Assembly (NCBI RefSeq): GCF_013425525.1
Contig: NZ_JACCKA010000086.1
Coordinates: 24,877 to 88,876 of the forward strand
Direction of reading: 5' to 3'
Source of the DNA: Luteimonas salinisoli
Lineage (GTDB): Bacteria; Pseudomonadota; Gammaproteobacteria; Xanthomonadales; Xanthomonadaceae
DNA: 64,000 bases
Part shown: positions 42,018 to 52,008 of the stretch, piece after piece
Position numbering within the stretch: the stretch's first letter is position 1
How the letters are laid out: each line of letters opens with the position of its first letter
Position numbers and translations under genes: made by a program
The notes under the pieces: model-generated
What the model was told of the DNA's origin: nothing
The model's database searches: none
What the model saw: only the letters and a program-made list of their open reading frames with translations

Positions 42018-42300
42018 GCCCGTAGGAGCGGCCCATGGCCGCGAAAGCCGCGTGACCATCCGGCCGGGCGAAGGTGATACCAGGGGCGCGGCTTTCCCTG
42101 GGTGCAAGCCGCGCCGGCTTTCGCGTGCATGGCACGCTCCTACGGGGGCGAACGTTCGGTTGCGGCGAGGTCCTGTAGGAGCGGCCCATGGCCGCGAAGG
42201 CCGCGGGCGCGTCGGCCGATCGATGGTGACATCAGGTGGTGCGGCGTTCGCGGGATTGCCGGCGGCGCCAGCTTTCGCGTGCATGGCACGCTCCTACGGG
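42018..42300. repeat. Two tandem copies of the two-armed GTAGGAGC repeat (fills hslV-xerC gap)
   Basis: Four arms at about 42020 (GGCC-stem), 42110-42147 (inverted, GTGC-stem), 42174 (GGCC-stem) and 42264-42300 (inverted, GTGC-stem). The roughly 400-nt gap between hslV and xerC contains no gene and consists largely of these elements. Confidence 0.8.
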
Positions 42301-42318
42301 GGGCCGTCGCCTGGTAAC

Positions 42319-43260
42319 TCAGGAGCCTTCGGGCTTGCGCCTGGCGCGCGGGTGCGCGGCGTCGTAGACCTTGGCCAGGTGCTGGAAATCTAGGTGGGTG
42401 TAGATCTGGGTGGTGGCGATGTCGGCGTGGCCGAGCAGTTCCTGCACGCCGCGCAGGTCGCCGGAGGATTCGAGCACGTGGCTGGCGAAGCTGTGCCGCA
42501 ACAGATGCGGGTGCACGCGCTTGAACAGGCCCTGGCGCTGCGCCAGCAGGCGCAGGCGCAGCTGCACCGCGCGCGGGGTGATGGGCGCGCCGCCGCGGCC
42601 GGGAAACACCGGCGCGTCCGCCGCGGCGCCGGTTTCGGCGCGCCATGCCGCCAGCGCGCGGCGCGCATGCGAGCCCACCGGCACGCTGCGCTGCTTGCTG
42701 CCCTTACCGAGCACGGTGACCAGGCCGTCGTCGAGCTGCAGGTCGCGCCAGCGCAGCGCGCACAGCTCGGACAGGCGCAGGCCGGAGGAATAGAACAGTT
42801 CGAGGATGGCGCGGTCGCGCAGGCCCAGCGGGACGTCGGTGGGCACTTCCACCAGCGCCTTGGCCTCGTCCGGGTCCAGCACCTGCGGCAGCTTGCGCGC
42901 GGCCTTGGGGGCGCGGATGCCGGCGCTCGGGTCGGCCTGGATGCGGCCGTGCCGGAGCAGCCAGCGGTAGAAGCTGCGGCAGGCGGACAGGCGCCGCTGC
43001 AGGCTCTTGGGCGCCAGCCCGCGGCGGTGTTCGGCGGCGATGAAGGCGCGCACGCCGGGATTGTCGACGCGCACCAGATCGACGATGCCCTGCCCCTGCG
43101 CCCAGGCGGCGAGCGCGTGCAGGTCGCGGCGATACGCATCGAGAGTGTGCGGAGACGTGCGCTTCTCGACCTCGAGATGGCGCAGGAACTCGACGACCTC
43201 GGGGGCGGTGGCCACCCCGGGGGCCTGGTCCGCGGCAGCCGGGGCCGGCTGCGTTTTCAT
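42319..43260 (-). CDS. xerC: Tyrosine recombinase XerC
   Basis: A 313-residue site-specific recombinase that acts with XerD at dif to resolve chromosome dimers. The N-terminal SAM-like core-binding domain covers residues 20-105. Catalytic residues are R162 (SSGLRLSEL), K186 (GKGSKQ), H252 and R255 ([12 protein letters not shown]), H278 (LLGHAD) and the nucleophile Y287. Its position after DUF484 and dapF is the classic gammaproteobacterial order. ATG 43260 was chosen; the longer frame lacks family similarity. Confidence 0.95.
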   Translation of the reverse strand: MKTQPAPAAADQAPGVATAPEVVEFLRHLEVEKRTSPHTLDAYRRDLHALAAWAQGQGIVDLVRVDNPGVRAFIAAEHRRGLAPKSLQRRLSACRSFYRWLLRHGRIQADPSAGIRAPKAARKLPQVLDPDEAKALVEVPTDVPLGLRDRAILELFYSSGLRLSELCALRWRDLQLDDGLVTVLGKGSKQRSVPVGSHARRALAAWRAETGAAADAPVFPGRGGAPITPRAVQLRLRLLAQRQGLFKRVHPHLLRHSFASHVLESSGDLRGVQELLGHADIATTQIYTHLDFQHLAKVYDAAHPRARRKPEGS

Positions 43261-43401
43261 CGTTCGGCGGGCCGATGGCTCGACCGGCGTTTCGTACCGC
43301 TGAACGCCACGACGATCCACGCCGGAACCACGGGGCGGTACGCCGCCCGTCGCCGGCCATCCAGGCGGTGTCGGGCGGCGGCCGGCGCAGGTGCCACGAC
43401 G

Positions 43402-44076
43402 TCAGCCATCGAATCGGCGCAGGGCGACCGCGAAGGCCTCGCCCATCATCCGCAGGAACAGGGTGCCCATGCCGGGATAGAAGCGGTTCGGCTCGCGGCT
43501 GCCCACCGTCACCAGGCCGACGCCCTCGATCGGCAGCAGCGCGCTGGACTGCACCTCGTCGACGCGCGGGCCGTACAGCAGCGCCTGCTTGTCGGGATGC
43601 AGGCGGCCGCACAGGGGCTCGCCGCTCTTCAGGCAGTCGCCGAACGGCTGCAGCAGGCGATCCTCGCGCGGCACCACCTGCAGCCATTCGGCATCGTCCA
43701 GGCCCGGCACCGGCGCGAACAGCACGATGCGCACCAGGTCGCCGTTGAAGTCCTCGGCCAGCGACGCGGCCATCGCGCGCACGGTGGCGGCGGCGTTGGC
43801 CTGCTTCATCAGCGCCAGGGTGAGCTGGTGGGTGCGCACCGCGAGGCGCTCGTTCTCCTGCGAGACGGCGTAGAGGTCCTGCAGCCGCCGCGACAGTTCG
43901 CGGTTCTTATCGCGCAGCACCTCCAGCTGGTAGCTGGCCAGCGAGGCGGCCGGGCCGTCCTCGCGCGGCACCACCAGGCTCAGCGCCAGGTCGGGGAACT
44001 GCTGCAGGAACTTCGGGTGGCGCCGCAGCCAGGCGGCGATCTCGTGCGCGCCGATTTTTTCCACGGTGCTGCTCAT
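43402..44076 (-). CDS. DUF484 family protein
   Basis: A 224-residue GAF-like protein of the DUF484 (YigA) family: an N-terminal helical region ([20 protein letters not shown]), a coiled coil ([20 protein letters not shown]) and a GAF-type core with the C-terminal [20 protein letters not shown]. Function is unknown, but it is almost always encoded between dapF and xerC. It starts within the dapF stop (ATGA overlap). Confidence 0.92.
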   Translation of the reverse strand: MSSTVEKIGAHEIAAWLRRHPKFLQQFPDLALSLVVPREDGPAASLASYQLEVLRDKNRELSRRLQDLYAVSQENERLAVRTHQLTLALMKQANAAATVRAMAASLAEDFNGDLVRIVLFAPVPGLDDAEWLQVVPREDRLLQPFGDCLKSGEPLCGRLHPDKQALLYGPRVDEVQSSALLPIEGVGLVTVGSREPNRFYPGMGTLFLRMMGEAFAVALRRFDG

Positions 44077-44933
44077 GCGTTCCATACCCCCTCGAAGACG
44101 AATGCGGCCGGTCCGGCCATGGTGACCTGGGCGTCGGCTGCGGGCCAGGCGATGCGCAGGGTGCCGCCGGGCAGCTCGACGGCGACGTCGCGGTCGACGC
44201 GGCCGCGCCGCACCAGCACCGCGGCGGCGGCGCAGGCGCCGCTGCCGCAGGCGCGGGTCTCGCCGACGCCGCGCTCGTACACGCGCAGGCGGATGCGGCT
44301 CCGGTCGACGACCTGGGCGAAGCCGACGTTCACCGACTCCGGGAACGCGCCGCTTGCCTGCAGGGCCGGGCCGAGCGTGGCGACCGGGGCGGCGTCGACG
44401 TCGTCGACCTCGATCACCGCATGCGGGTTGCCCATCGACACCGCGCCGAAGCGCACGGCGGCGCCGTCGACATCGAGGACGTAGTCGTCGGCGGCCTGGC
44501 CGAACCCGGCCAACGGCAGCGCCTGCGGGGAAAACTCGGGCACACCCATGGCGATGCGCAGGCGCCCGTCGTCCAGGCGCGAGACGGCGTGGGTGCCGGC
44601 GGGGCTGTCGAGCGCGAAGCCGGCGCCGGTGGCGGCGCCGTCGCGCAGCAGCCAGGCGGCCACGCAGCGCGCGCCGTTGCCGCACTGCTGCGAGGCGCTG
44701 CCGTCGGCGTTCCAGATGCGGTAGGCGGCGGCCGCCCCGGCGCTGCGCGCGGGCTCGATGGTCAGGATCTGGTCGCAGCCGACCCCGGCGTGGCGGTCGG
44801 CCAGGGCACGGCACAGCGCGGGCCCGGGCGGCGGGGTTCCATCGCGCAGGTCGAGCACCACGAAGTCGTTGCCGGCACCGTGCATCTTGGAGAAACGCAG
44901 CCCCGCACCGGTCCGCGGCTTGCCGTCGGCCAT
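44073..44933 (-). CDS. dapF: Diaminopimelate epimerase
   Basis: A 286-residue enzyme that interconverts LL- and meso-diaminopimelate in lysine and peptidoglycan synthesis, cytosolic. The two catalytic cysteines are present: C84 in [10 protein letters not shown] and C229 in [10 protein letters not shown]. The N-terminal [14 protein letters not shown] is diagnostic. It lies 4 nt after the lptM-like lipoprotein gene and overlaps the DUF484 gene by ATGA. Confidence 0.96.
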   Translation of the reverse strand: MADGKPRTGAGLRFSKMHGAGNDFVVLDLRDGTPPPGPALCRALADRHAGVGCDQILTIEPARSAGAAAAYRIWNADGSASQQCGNGARCVAAWLLRDGAATGAGFALDSPAGTHAVSRLDDGRLRIAMGVPEFSPQALPLAGFGQAADDYVLDVDGAAVRFGAVSMGNPHAVIEVDDVDAAPVATLGPALQASGAFPESVNVGFAQVVDRSRIRLRVYERGVGETRACGSGACAAAAVLVRRGRVDRDVAVELPGGTLRIAWPAADAQVTMAGPAAFVFEGVWNA

Positions 44934-44937
44934 CGTT

Positions 44938-45327
44938 TCAGCCGCCGTCACCATCGCCGGCATCGTCGTCTGGATTGCCGTCGTCGTCCGGGACGCTGCC
45001 AGCGTCGGCGGCGTCCGCCGGCGCCGACGGCGTGGCCGCGGCACCGGCGCCGGTCCCGGCATCGGTCGGGGCGCCCTCGCCGGCTTCGATACCGGGTGGC
45101 GGCAGCGGCAGGGGGCTCGATGGCGGCGCCGCATCGGCGCCATCGGCAGGCGTGGCGGCATCGTCCGCATCGGGATCCTCCCCGGCGCCGTCCTCGTCGG
45201 CCGGGCTGGCCGCGTCTTCTCCGGCATCGATTTCGGGCGGCGGCGGACGGAACAGGTCGGCCTTGTTACCGCAGGCGGCGAGCAGCAGCGCAGACAACAG
45301 CAGGGCGAGCGAGGTGCGTGCGTTCAT
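44938..45327 (-). CDS. lptM: LptM (YifL)-like lipoprotein with long acidic tail
   Basis: A 129-residue lipoprotein. The signal and lipobox end [12 protein letters not shown]; Cys19 would be lipidated. [12 protein letters not shown] matches the short LptM motif (CGQKGPLYLP) that assists LptD maturation. The typical protein is about 60-70 residues; here a low-complexity Asp/Ala/Pro-rich tail of roughly 100 residues follows. The position before dapF is conserved in gammaproteobacteria. It overlaps the ybaN-like gene by ATGA. Confidence 0.8.
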   Translation of the reverse strand: MNARTSLALLLSALLLAACGNKADLFRPPPPEIDAGEDAASPADEDGAGEDPDADDAATPADGADAAPPSSPLPLPPPGIEAGEGAPTDAGTGAGAAATPSAPADAADAGSVPDDDGNPDDDAGDGDGG

Positions 45328-45758
45328 GGCCGCAGTCTAGCGCGCGATGGGCGCGAAGACGACGACGGCGCTGGCGGCTCCGGACGCAGCCACAGCCAGG
45401 TGCCGACGATGGCCATGCAAGCGATCGGCAGGGCGGTCATCCACCAGCGGTGCGCGGGATTGAGCGGCATGAGCACCGCCAGGAGCACGGCGCAGACAGC
45501 CATGGTGGCCAGGGCGAGGCGCTTGCTGCGGCGTTCGACCGCGCCATGGCGGCGCCAGTTGCGGATCATCGGCCCGAAATGCGGGTGCGACAACAGACGG
45601 CGCTGCAGCCGCCGCGAGCCGCGGGCCGCCGCCCAGGCGGCGAGCAGGATGAACGGGGTGGTCGGCAGCCCGGGCAGGATCACGCCCAGCACGCCCAACC
45701 CCAGGCTGACATAGGCGAGCAGCCACCACGCCCAGCGGAATCGGATGCGCTCGGCCAT
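45324..45758 (-). CDS. YbaN/DUF454 family inner-membrane protein
   Basis: About 144 residues. The N-terminal AYVSLGLGVLGVILPGLPTT and PFILLAAWAAARGSRRLQRR are the DUF454 signature. It has three to four hydrophobic helices and a disordered Pro/Ser-rich tail. Function is unknown. ATG 45758 gives the usual start; ATG 45767 is an alternative. First gene of a run leading through lptM, dapF and DUF484. Confidence 0.85.
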   Translation of the reverse strand: MAERIRFRWAWWLLAYVSLGLGVLGVILPGLPTTPFILLAAWAAARGSRRLQRRLLSHPHFGPMIRNWRRHGAVERRSKRLALATMAVCAVLLAVLMPLNPAHRWWMTALPIACMAIVGTWLWLRPEPPAPSSSSRPSRARLRP

Positions 45759-45830
45759 GCCGGGCATGATATCCGCGACCGCCGCGCGCGGCCGCAACCG
45801 ACACGCTCATCCCGACATGGCGTGGATCCG

Positions 45831-46132
45831 TAGCGCGTGCCATGCACGCGAAAAGGCCGGCGCGGCCGGCCATGCCGGGAATCACCGCAAACCCCGGCGG
45901 AGACTCCCGCGGCTTTCGCGGCCATGGGCCGCTCCTACGGGACGCCGCGCATCGGCCGTCATCCCCGACACGGCGTGGATCCGTAGGAGCGTGCCATGCA
46001 CGCGAAGGCCGGCGCGGCTGGCCATGGCGGGGATCGCCGCCGACCCGACCGGAGGTTCCCGCGGCTTTCGCGGCCATGGGCCGCTCCTACGGGGGCGGCG
46101 CTCCTGCGGTGCGGGGGCGGCGCTCCTGTGGG
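45831..46132. repeat. Two tandem two-armed GTAGGAGC repeats between ybaN and the S9 peptidase gene
   Basis: Arms at 45831-45860 (GTGC-stem, first bases altered), 45908-45941 (inverted GGCC-stem), 45976-46008 (GTGC-stem) and 46058-46098 (inverted GGCC-stem), then two GGCGCTCCTG tails. The gap of about 390 nt has no gene. Confidence 0.78.
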
Positions 46133-46147
46133 GTGCCGCAACCGGCG

Positions 46148-48298
46148 TCAGTGCGCGCCGAGGCGGTCGACCAGGAACGCGTACATCTCCGACAGCTCGC
46201 GATAACGGCGGAACCGCCCGGACTTGCCGCCGTGGCCGGCATCCATGTTGGTGCGGAACACCACGGTGCCCTCGCCGGTGTTGAGGTCGCGCAGGCGGGC
46301 GACGTACTTGGCCGGCTCCCAGTACTGCACCTGCGAATCCCACAGGCCGGTGCCGATGAACATCGCCGGGTAGGCCTGGGCGCTGAGGTTGTCGTACGGC
46401 GAGTACGAGAGCATGTACGCGTAGTAGTCGGCCTGCTCCGGATTGCCCCACTCGTCGTACTCGTTGGTGGTCAGCGGGATGCTCGGGTCGAGCATGGTGG
46501 TGACCACGTCGACGAACGGCACCTGCGACAGGATCGCCGCGTACTTCTCCGGCGCCATGTTCGCCACCGCGCCCATCAGCAGGCCGCCGGCGCTGCCGCC
46601 GTAGGCGGCGACGCGGTCGTTCGCCGCGTAACCCTCGCCCACCAGGAAATCGGTGACGTCGATGAAGTCGGTGAAGGTATTGATCTTGTTGAACAGCTTG
46701 CCGTCGTCGTACCACTTGCGGCCCATCTCCTGGCCGCCGCGGATGTGGGCGATGGCATAGACCATGCCGCGGTCGAGCAGGCTGACCACGGCCTGGTTGA
46801 AGCCCGGATCCATCGAGGCGCCGTAGCTGCCGTAGGCGTACTGCAGCAACGCGGCGCTGCCGTCCTTCTCGTAGCCCTTGCGGTAGACCAGCGACACCGG
46901 GATGCGGGTGCCGTCCCGGGCCTCGGCCCAGACCCGCTCGGTGACGTAGCGGGCGGGGTCGTAGCCGGGCACCGGCTGGCGCTTGAGCTCGCGGCGCTCG
47001 CCCGTGGCGACGTTGAGCTCGTAGGTGGTGGCGGGCGTGGTCAACGAGGTATAGCCGTAGCGCACCCATTCGGTGTCCGGCTCGGAGTTCATGCTCAGGC
47101 CCATCGAGTAGGCGGGCTCGTCGGCGCGCACGTATTCCTCGCTGCCGTCCGGCTTGATCAGCCGCACCCGCTCCAGGGCGTTGGAGCGCTCCTCGACCGC
47201 GGTGAAGCCGTCGAACAGCTCGAAGCCCTCGATGAACACCTCGTCGCTGTGCGCCAGCCACTCCTGCCACTGCTCGCGCGAGCGCGCGTCGCTCGGCGCG
47301 GTCATCAGCTTGAAGTTGGGCGCGTCCTGGTTGGTGCGCACCACCCAGCGGCCGCCGTGGTGGTCGGCGTCGTACTCGACGTCGCGCTGGCGCGGCGCGA
47401 ACACCGCGAACTCGCGCGGGTCGGCGGCGGAGGCGCAGCGCATCTCCGAGGACACGGTGCTCTGCACCTGGATGCAGATGAAGGCGTCGTCGCGGGTGCG
47501 GCCGATGCCCATGTAGAAGCTGTCGTCGGCCTCCTCGTAGACCAGCACGTCGTCGGCCACGGGGGTGCCCAGGACGTGCTTCTTGATGCGCTTGGTCAGC
47601 AGGGTCTCGGGGTCGTTCTCGACGTAGAACAGGGTGCGGTTGTCGTCGGCCCAGACCAGGTTGGCGGACACGCCGGGGATCGCGTCTTCCAGCACGCGGC
47701 CGGTCTCGAGATCCTTGAAGCGCACGGTGTACTGGCGGCGGCCGCTGGTATCGTCGGCATAGGCCAGCATGCGGTTGTCCTGGCTGACCTGCCAGTCGCC
47801 GACGCTGTAGTAGTCCTTGCCTTCGGCCAGGTCGTTGACCTCGAGCAGGACCTCTTCGCCGGCGGTGTCGCCGGCATCGTTGGCGCGCTGGATCGACGCG
47901 GCATCCACGCCTTCTCCATCGCGGCGACGGGCGTGGATCGGGTAGTCCCTGCCGGTCTCGTAGCGGGTGTAGTACCACCAGCCGCGCTCGCGGTACGGCA
48001 CCGAGCTGTCGTCCTGCTTGACGCGGCCGACGATCTCCTCGTACAGCGCCTCGCGCAGCGGCTCCAGGGGCTTCATCACCGCGTCGACGTAGGCGTTCTC
48101 GGCCTCGAGGTAGGCGATCACATCCTTGTCCTGGCGGGCGTCGTCGCGCAGCCAGTAGTACTCGTCCTCGCGCACCGCGCCGTGCGGGGCCTCGACCTGG
48201 TGCTGGCGCTTGTCGGCGTCGGGGGGCGCGGGCGTTTCGGTGGCGATCGCTTGTTGGGTCATCAGCAGCAAGGAGAGAAGGAAGGGAGTGGGCTTCAT
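46148..48298 (-). CDS. Secreted oligopeptidase B-like S9A prolyl oligopeptidase
   Basis: A 716-residue serine peptidase with a signal peptide (MKPTPFLLSLLLMTQQAIAT). The N-terminal beta-propeller opens with APHGAVREDEYYWLRDD, the S9A/PtrB signature. The catalytic domain has the Ser in YGGSAGGLLMG and His in MDAGHGGKSGR, with the Asp between. It cleaves short peptides after basic residues or proline. The signal peptide predicts a periplasmic or exported enzyme, unlike cytosolic E. coli PtrB. It lies 69 nt downstream of a second S9 gene. Confidence 0.88.
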   Translation of the reverse strand: MKPTPFLLSLLLMTQQAIATETPAPPDADKRQHQVEAPHGAVREDEYYWLRDDARQDKDVIAYLEAENAYVDAVMKPLEPLREALYEEIVGRVKQDDSSVPYRERGWWYYTRYETGRDYPIHARRRDGEGVDAASIQRANDAGDTAGEEVLLEVNDLAEGKDYYSVGDWQVSQDNRMLAYADDTSGRRQYTVRFKDLETGRVLEDAIPGVSANLVWADDNRTLFYVENDPETLLTKRIKKHVLGTPVADDVLVYEEADDSFYMGIGRTRDDAFICIQVQSTVSSEMRCASAADPREFAVFAPRQRDVEYDADHHGGRWVVRTNQDAPNFKLMTAPSDARSREQWQEWLAHSDEVFIEGFELFDGFTAVEERSNALERVRLIKPDGSEEYVRADEPAYSMGLSMNSEPDTEWVRYGYTSLTTPATTYELNVATGERRELKRQPVPGYDPARYVTERVWAEARDGTRIPVSLVYRKGYEKDGSAALLQYAYGSYGASMDPGFNQAVVSLLDRGMVYAIAHIRGGQEMGRKWYDDGKLFNKINTFTDFIDVTDFLVGEGYAANDRVAAYGGSAGGLLMGAVANMAPEKYAAILSQVPFVDVVTTMLDPSIPLTTNEYDEWGNPEQADYYAYMLSYSPYDNLSAQAYPAMFIGTGLWDSQVQYWEPAKYVARLRDLNTGEGTVVFRTNMDAGHGGKSGRFRRYRELSEMYAFLVDRLGAH

Positions 48299-48367
48299 GG
48301 ATGGGGTCCGGGAGTACGGAACGCAATGGAGGGGCCGCCGGCGTGCGCCGGCGAGGTCAGCGCAGCG

Positions 48368-50476
48368 TCAATCGCCCAACTGCTGCCACAGGAAGGTGAA
48401 GTACAGCGCGTCCATGTGCGCGGCCTGCCGGTTGTTGGCGGACCCGCCGTGGCCGCCTTCGATGTTCTCGTAGTAGCGCACGTCCTTCCCGGCCTCGGAC
48501 ATCCTGGCCATCATCTTGCGGGCGTGGCCGGGATGGACGCGGTCGTCGCGGGTGGAGGTGAGCAGGAGGATCGGGGGATAGTCGACCTGCGGATCGAACA
48601 GATGGTACGGCGAGAAGGTGCGGATGTATTCCCACTCCTCGGGCAGGTCCGGGTTGCCGTACTCGGCCATCCACGAGGCGCCGGCCAGCAGCTTGTGATA
48701 GCGCTGCATGTCCAGCAGCGGCACCTGGATCACCACCGCGCCGAACAGGTCCGGGTACCGGGTGAGCATGTTTCCGGTCAGCAGGCCGCCGTTGCTGCCG
48801 CCGCGGATGCCCAGGCGCCGCGGCGAGGTGACGCCGCGCGCGATCAGGTCCTGCGCCACCGCGGCGAAGTCCTCGTAGGCCTTGTGGCGGTTGGCCTTCA
48901 GCGCGGCCTGGTGCCAGCGCGGGCCGTACTCGCCGCCGCCGCGGATGTTGGCCACCGCGTAGGTGCCGCCCCGCTCCAGCCAGCCCTTGCCGGTGCCGCC
49001 GGAGTAGCCGGGGGTCAGCGAGATCTCGAAACCGCCGTAGCCGTACAGCAGGGTCGGGTTGTCGCCGTCGTGTTCGAGATCCTTCGGCCGCACCAGGAAG
49101 TACGGCACCCGGGTGCCGTCCTCGGAGACGGCGAAATGCTGCTCGATGGCGTGGGTGGAGGCATCGAAGAAGACCGGCATGGTCTTCAGCCGCTCCGGCC
49201 GCCCGCCGATCTCGACCAGCGACAGGGTGCTGGGGGTGAGGTAGTCGGTGACGGTCAGCCACACCGCGTCGGATTCGACGTCGTCCACGGCCGAGACCGC
49301 GACGGTGCCGAATTCGGGGGCGCCGGTGAACTCGCCGCGGGTCCAGCCGTCGGCGCCGGGGGTCAGCACCGAGAGACGGTTCTTGACGTCCTCCAGCACG
49401 TTGAGCACGGCGCGGTTGCGGGTCCAGGTGACGCCGGCCAGCGAGGTGGTCTCGGTCGGTTCGAACAGCACCTCGAAGTCGCGGCCGCCGGCCATGAAGT
49501 CGTCCAGGCGCGCGACCAGCAGCGAACCGGCCGGATACTCGCGCCCGCCGACCGTCCACGGCTCGCGCAGCTCGAGGGTGAGCCATTCGCGGTGGATGTT
49601 CTTGCTGGCGGAGTTGGGCGCGTCGATCTTCGCCAGCGCGCCGTCGCCGCCGCGCAGGTACAGCTCGTCGTTGTAGAAGGCGATGGTGCGGCTGACCAGG
49701 TCGCGCTCGAAGCCCGGGGTGTGGTCGCGGACCGCGGCGATGTACATGTCGCCGGGCTCGCCCTCGTACACCAGCTCCGCCTGCTCCATCGGCGTGCCGC
49801 GGCGCCACTGCTTGACGATGCGCGGATAGCCGGAGCTGGTCAGGCTGCCGTCGCCGAAGTCGGTGTAGACGTAGACGTTGTCGCGATCGATCCACTGCAG
49901 GCCGCCCTTGGCCTCGGGACGGAAGAAGCCGTCCTCGACCCAATCCTTCGCGGCCATGTCGAACTCGCGGGTGACGTCGGCATCGGCGCCGCCGCGCGAG
50001 AGCGCGATCAGGCAGCGCTCGTAGTCCGGACGCAGGCAGTCGGCGCCGTGCCAGACCCAGTTCTCGCCCTCTGCGGCGTTGAGCGCGTCGAGGTCGAGCA
50101 GCACTTCCCACTGCGGGCGCGGCTTGCGGTACTCCTCCAGGGTGGTGCGGCGCCAGATGCCGCGCTCATGGTCCTTGTCGCGCCAGAAGTTGTAGTAGTA
50201 CTCGCCCATCTTCTCGACGACGGGGATGCGCTCGTCGGAGTCGTAGATCGCCAGCAGCTCCGCCTCGAGCGTCTTGAAGCCGGGGGTGTCGGCGAGTTCG
50301 GCTTCGGCCTTCGCGTTCTGCTCGCGTACCCAGTCCAGGGCCTTCTCGCCCTCGACGTCCTCCAGCCATTGGTATGGGTCGGCCATCTCGGCCTCCTGGG
50401 TCTGGGCGGCGGCATGGCCGGCGGCCAGGCCGAAGGCGAAACCCGCGGCAAGGCAGAAAGACGGCAGTTTCGGCAT
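48368..50476 (-). CDS. Secreted prolyl oligopeptidase (S9A)
   Basis: A 702-residue serine peptidase. Signal peptide MPKLPSFCLAAGFAFGLAAG, propeller start DPYQWLEDVEGEKALDWVRE, active Ser in IRGGSNGGLLTG, Asp in STRDDRVHPGHARKM and His in IEGGHGGSANN, all typical of prolyl oligopeptidase. It degrades proline-containing peptides of up to about 30 residues, here probably in the periplasm. Same strand as, and upstream of, the oligopeptidase B-like gene, suggesting a joint role in peptide scavenging. Confidence 0.9.
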   Translation of the reverse strand: MPKLPSFCLAAGFAFGLAAGHAAAQTQEAEMADPYQWLEDVEGEKALDWVREQNAKAEAELADTPGFKTLEAELLAIYDSDERIPVVEKMGEYYYNFWRDKDHERGIWRRTTLEEYRKPRPQWEVLLDLDALNAAEGENWVWHGADCLRPDYERCLIALSRGGADADVTREFDMAAKDWVEDGFFRPEAKGGLQWIDRDNVYVYTDFGDGSLTSSGYPRIVKQWRRGTPMEQAELVYEGEPGDMYIAAVRDHTPGFERDLVSRTIAFYNDELYLRGGDGALAKIDAPNSASKNIHREWLTLELREPWTVGGREYPAGSLLVARLDDFMAGGRDFEVLFEPTETTSLAGVTWTRNRAVLNVLEDVKNRLSVLTPGADGWTRGEFTGAPEFGTVAVSAVDDVESDAVWLTVTDYLTPSTLSLVEIGGRPERLKTMPVFFDASTHAIEQHFAVSEDGTRVPYFLVRPKDLEHDGDNPTLLYGYGGFEISLTPGYSGGTGKGWLERGGTYAVANIRGGGEYGPRWHQAALKANRHKAYEDFAAVAQDLIARGVTSPRRLGIRGGSNGGLLTGNMLTRYPDLFGAVVIQVPLLDMQRYHKLLAGASWMAEYGNPDLPEEWEYIRTFSPYHLFDPQVDYPPILLLTSTRDDRVHPGHARKMMARMSEAGKDVRYYENIEGGHGGSANNRQAAHMDALYFTFLWQQLGD

Positions 50477-50587
50477 CGAGGGCTCCGCAAACGGTTTCGG
50501 CTGAAACCGCGAACGCTAGCACAGCCGCCGGCGCCCGCCGCTATGCCGATGGTCGTGTCCCACGTTTGCCCCCTGTGGGCGTGCGCC

Positions 50588-50917
50588 TCAGGCCGCGCGG
50601 GGCAGCCGCGGGCGCGCCATGGCCGGGCGCTTGCGCGCCTGCGGGGCCGAAGGCCGCAGCCGCCGCAGGCCCGGCGACGAGGAGGAAGCCGGGCTGCGGC
50701 GGCGCGACAGGGTCGCCAGGTGACGGATGGCCAGCGCCGCCAGGCTGGCCAGGGGCATGCCCAGCAGCCACAGGGGCGCGGCGCCCAGGGCGAAGGCGCC
50801 GGTCCGCAGCGGCGGCAGCGACAGCAGCGCGACCGCGCCGAGGAACAGTGCGCCGCCGAGCAGGGTCGCCAGCACGGCGGAGGTGGGCGGGAATCGGGGC
50901 ATCGTTGCGGTCTGCAT
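50588..50917 (-). CDS. Small membrane protein with basic tail
   Basis: A 109-residue protein with two or three hydrophobic segments (SAVLATLLGGALFLGAVALL; GAAPLWLLGMPLASLAALAI) and a strongly basic, Pro/Ser/Arg-rich C-terminus. GGAG is eight bases before ATG 50917. No family was recognised. Confidence 0.5.
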   Translation of the reverse strand: MQTATMPRFPPTSAVLATLLGGALFLGAVALLSLPPLRTGAFALGAAPLWLLGMPLASLAALAIRHLATLSRRRSPASSSSPGLRRLRPSAPQARKRPAMARPRLPRAA

Positions 50918-51054
50918 GGCGCGCTCCTGGAGTCGATGGCGCAGGCTGCCGGTTGCCGGTCGCACGGGCTGCGATCCGGGCGCGGCGGCGGTGCGGGCGT
51001 CGCGACTGCCGTCGCTCCCACAGTCCCCAGCGTCGTCCCGATGGCCGGGGCGGC

Positions 51055-52008
51055 TCAGTACCCGGCGGCGTCGAGCGCGCGGATGGCCTCGTGGCGGCCG
51101 ATGGCGATCAGTTCCTTCGCCCGCCAGAACTCGTAGAACTGGCAGGCGTCGCGCGGGATCCGGATCACCAGTTCGGGCGGATCCAGTGCCAGCTGCACCC
51201 GCGAGATCTGCGCCTGCATGGTGTCGAGCGAACGCGACATGATCTCGACCAGGCCCATGTCGCGCACGTCGCGGCGACGCCGCCAGCCCCAGCCGGCGGC
51301 CGCCGGCGGATCCGCTTCGCCGGCACCGGCGAACGCGCCCGCCTCGCCCGGCCCCGGCTCGGCCCCGTCGTCGGCCCCGGTTCGGTCGGGCGCGGCCGCC
51401 CCGTTGGCGGCCGGCTCGCCCGGCGGCCGCCGCGGCCAGCCGTGCATGTCCACCGCGACCAGGCGGTGGGCATCGGACAGCCGCGTGGCGGCGATCGGCA
51501 GCGGCGCCAGCAGGCCGCCGTCGACCAGCTCGCGGCCGTGCACCTGGTGCGGCAGGAACAGTCCGGGGATCGCGAACGAGGCCCGCAGCGCGTCCCACAG
51601 CGGCCCGGTCTGCAGCCATACCTCGCGCTGCCGCTGCAGGTCCACCGCCACTGCGGTGAAGCGGATGGGCAGTTCCTCGATCAGCGGATCGCCCACCACC
51701 TCGCGCATGGCCTCGACCAGGCGCCGGCCGCGCAGCATGCCCGAGCGCCCGAGTACCGGGTCGAGCAGGCGCAGGAAGTCGCGTCGCGACATCCGCTGCA
51801 GGCGCGCGTCGAACTCGCGCAGCCTGCCGGCGGCGTGGATGCCGCCGACCAGGGCGCCGCTGGAGGCGCCGGAGATCGCCACGATCTCGAACCCGCGCTC
51901 CTCCAGCACCTCGATCACGCCGATCTGCGCCAGCCCGCGCGCGCCGCCGGCACCGAGCGCCAGCGCGACCTTCTCGCGGCGGGGCACGACCGGCGCAGCG
52001 GCCGCCAT
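51055..52008 (-). CDS. Patatin-like phospholipase (RssA-like)
   Basis: A 317-residue patatin-fold lipid acyl hydrolase. The oxyanion hole GAGGARGLAQIG, nucleophile GASSG (Ser in GxSxG) and the catalytic Asp in VDGGLLAPLP are present. A Gly/Ala/Pro-rich insert separates the core from the C-terminal helical part. It probably acts on membrane phospholipids in the cytosol. Its ATG overlaps the stop of the upstream WYL regulator, so both are cotranslated. Confidence 0.88.
   Translation of the reverse strand: MAAAAPVVPRREKVALALGAGGARGLAQIGVIEVLEERGFEIVAISGASSGALVGGIHAAGRLREFDARLQRMSRRDFLRLLDPVLGRSGMLRGRRLVEAMREVVGDPLIEELPIRFTAVAVDLQRQREVWLQTGPLWDALRASFAIPGLFLPHQVHGRELVDGGLLAPLPIAATRLSDAHRLVAVDMHGWPRRPPGEPAANGAAAPDRTGADDGAEPGPGEAGAFAGAGEADPPAAAGWGWRRRRDVRDMGLVEIMSRSLDTMQAQISRVQLALDPPELVIRIPRDACQFYEFWRAKELIAIGRHEAIRALDAAGY

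Noticed and set aside
45842..51136. Very long plus-strand open frame (over 1,700 codons) opposite the two S9 peptidase genes
   Set aside because: It is antisense to two genes with complete catalytic motifs. Its translation is rich in Arg, Gln, His, Val and Gly repeats, typical of a shadow frame in very GC-rich DNA.
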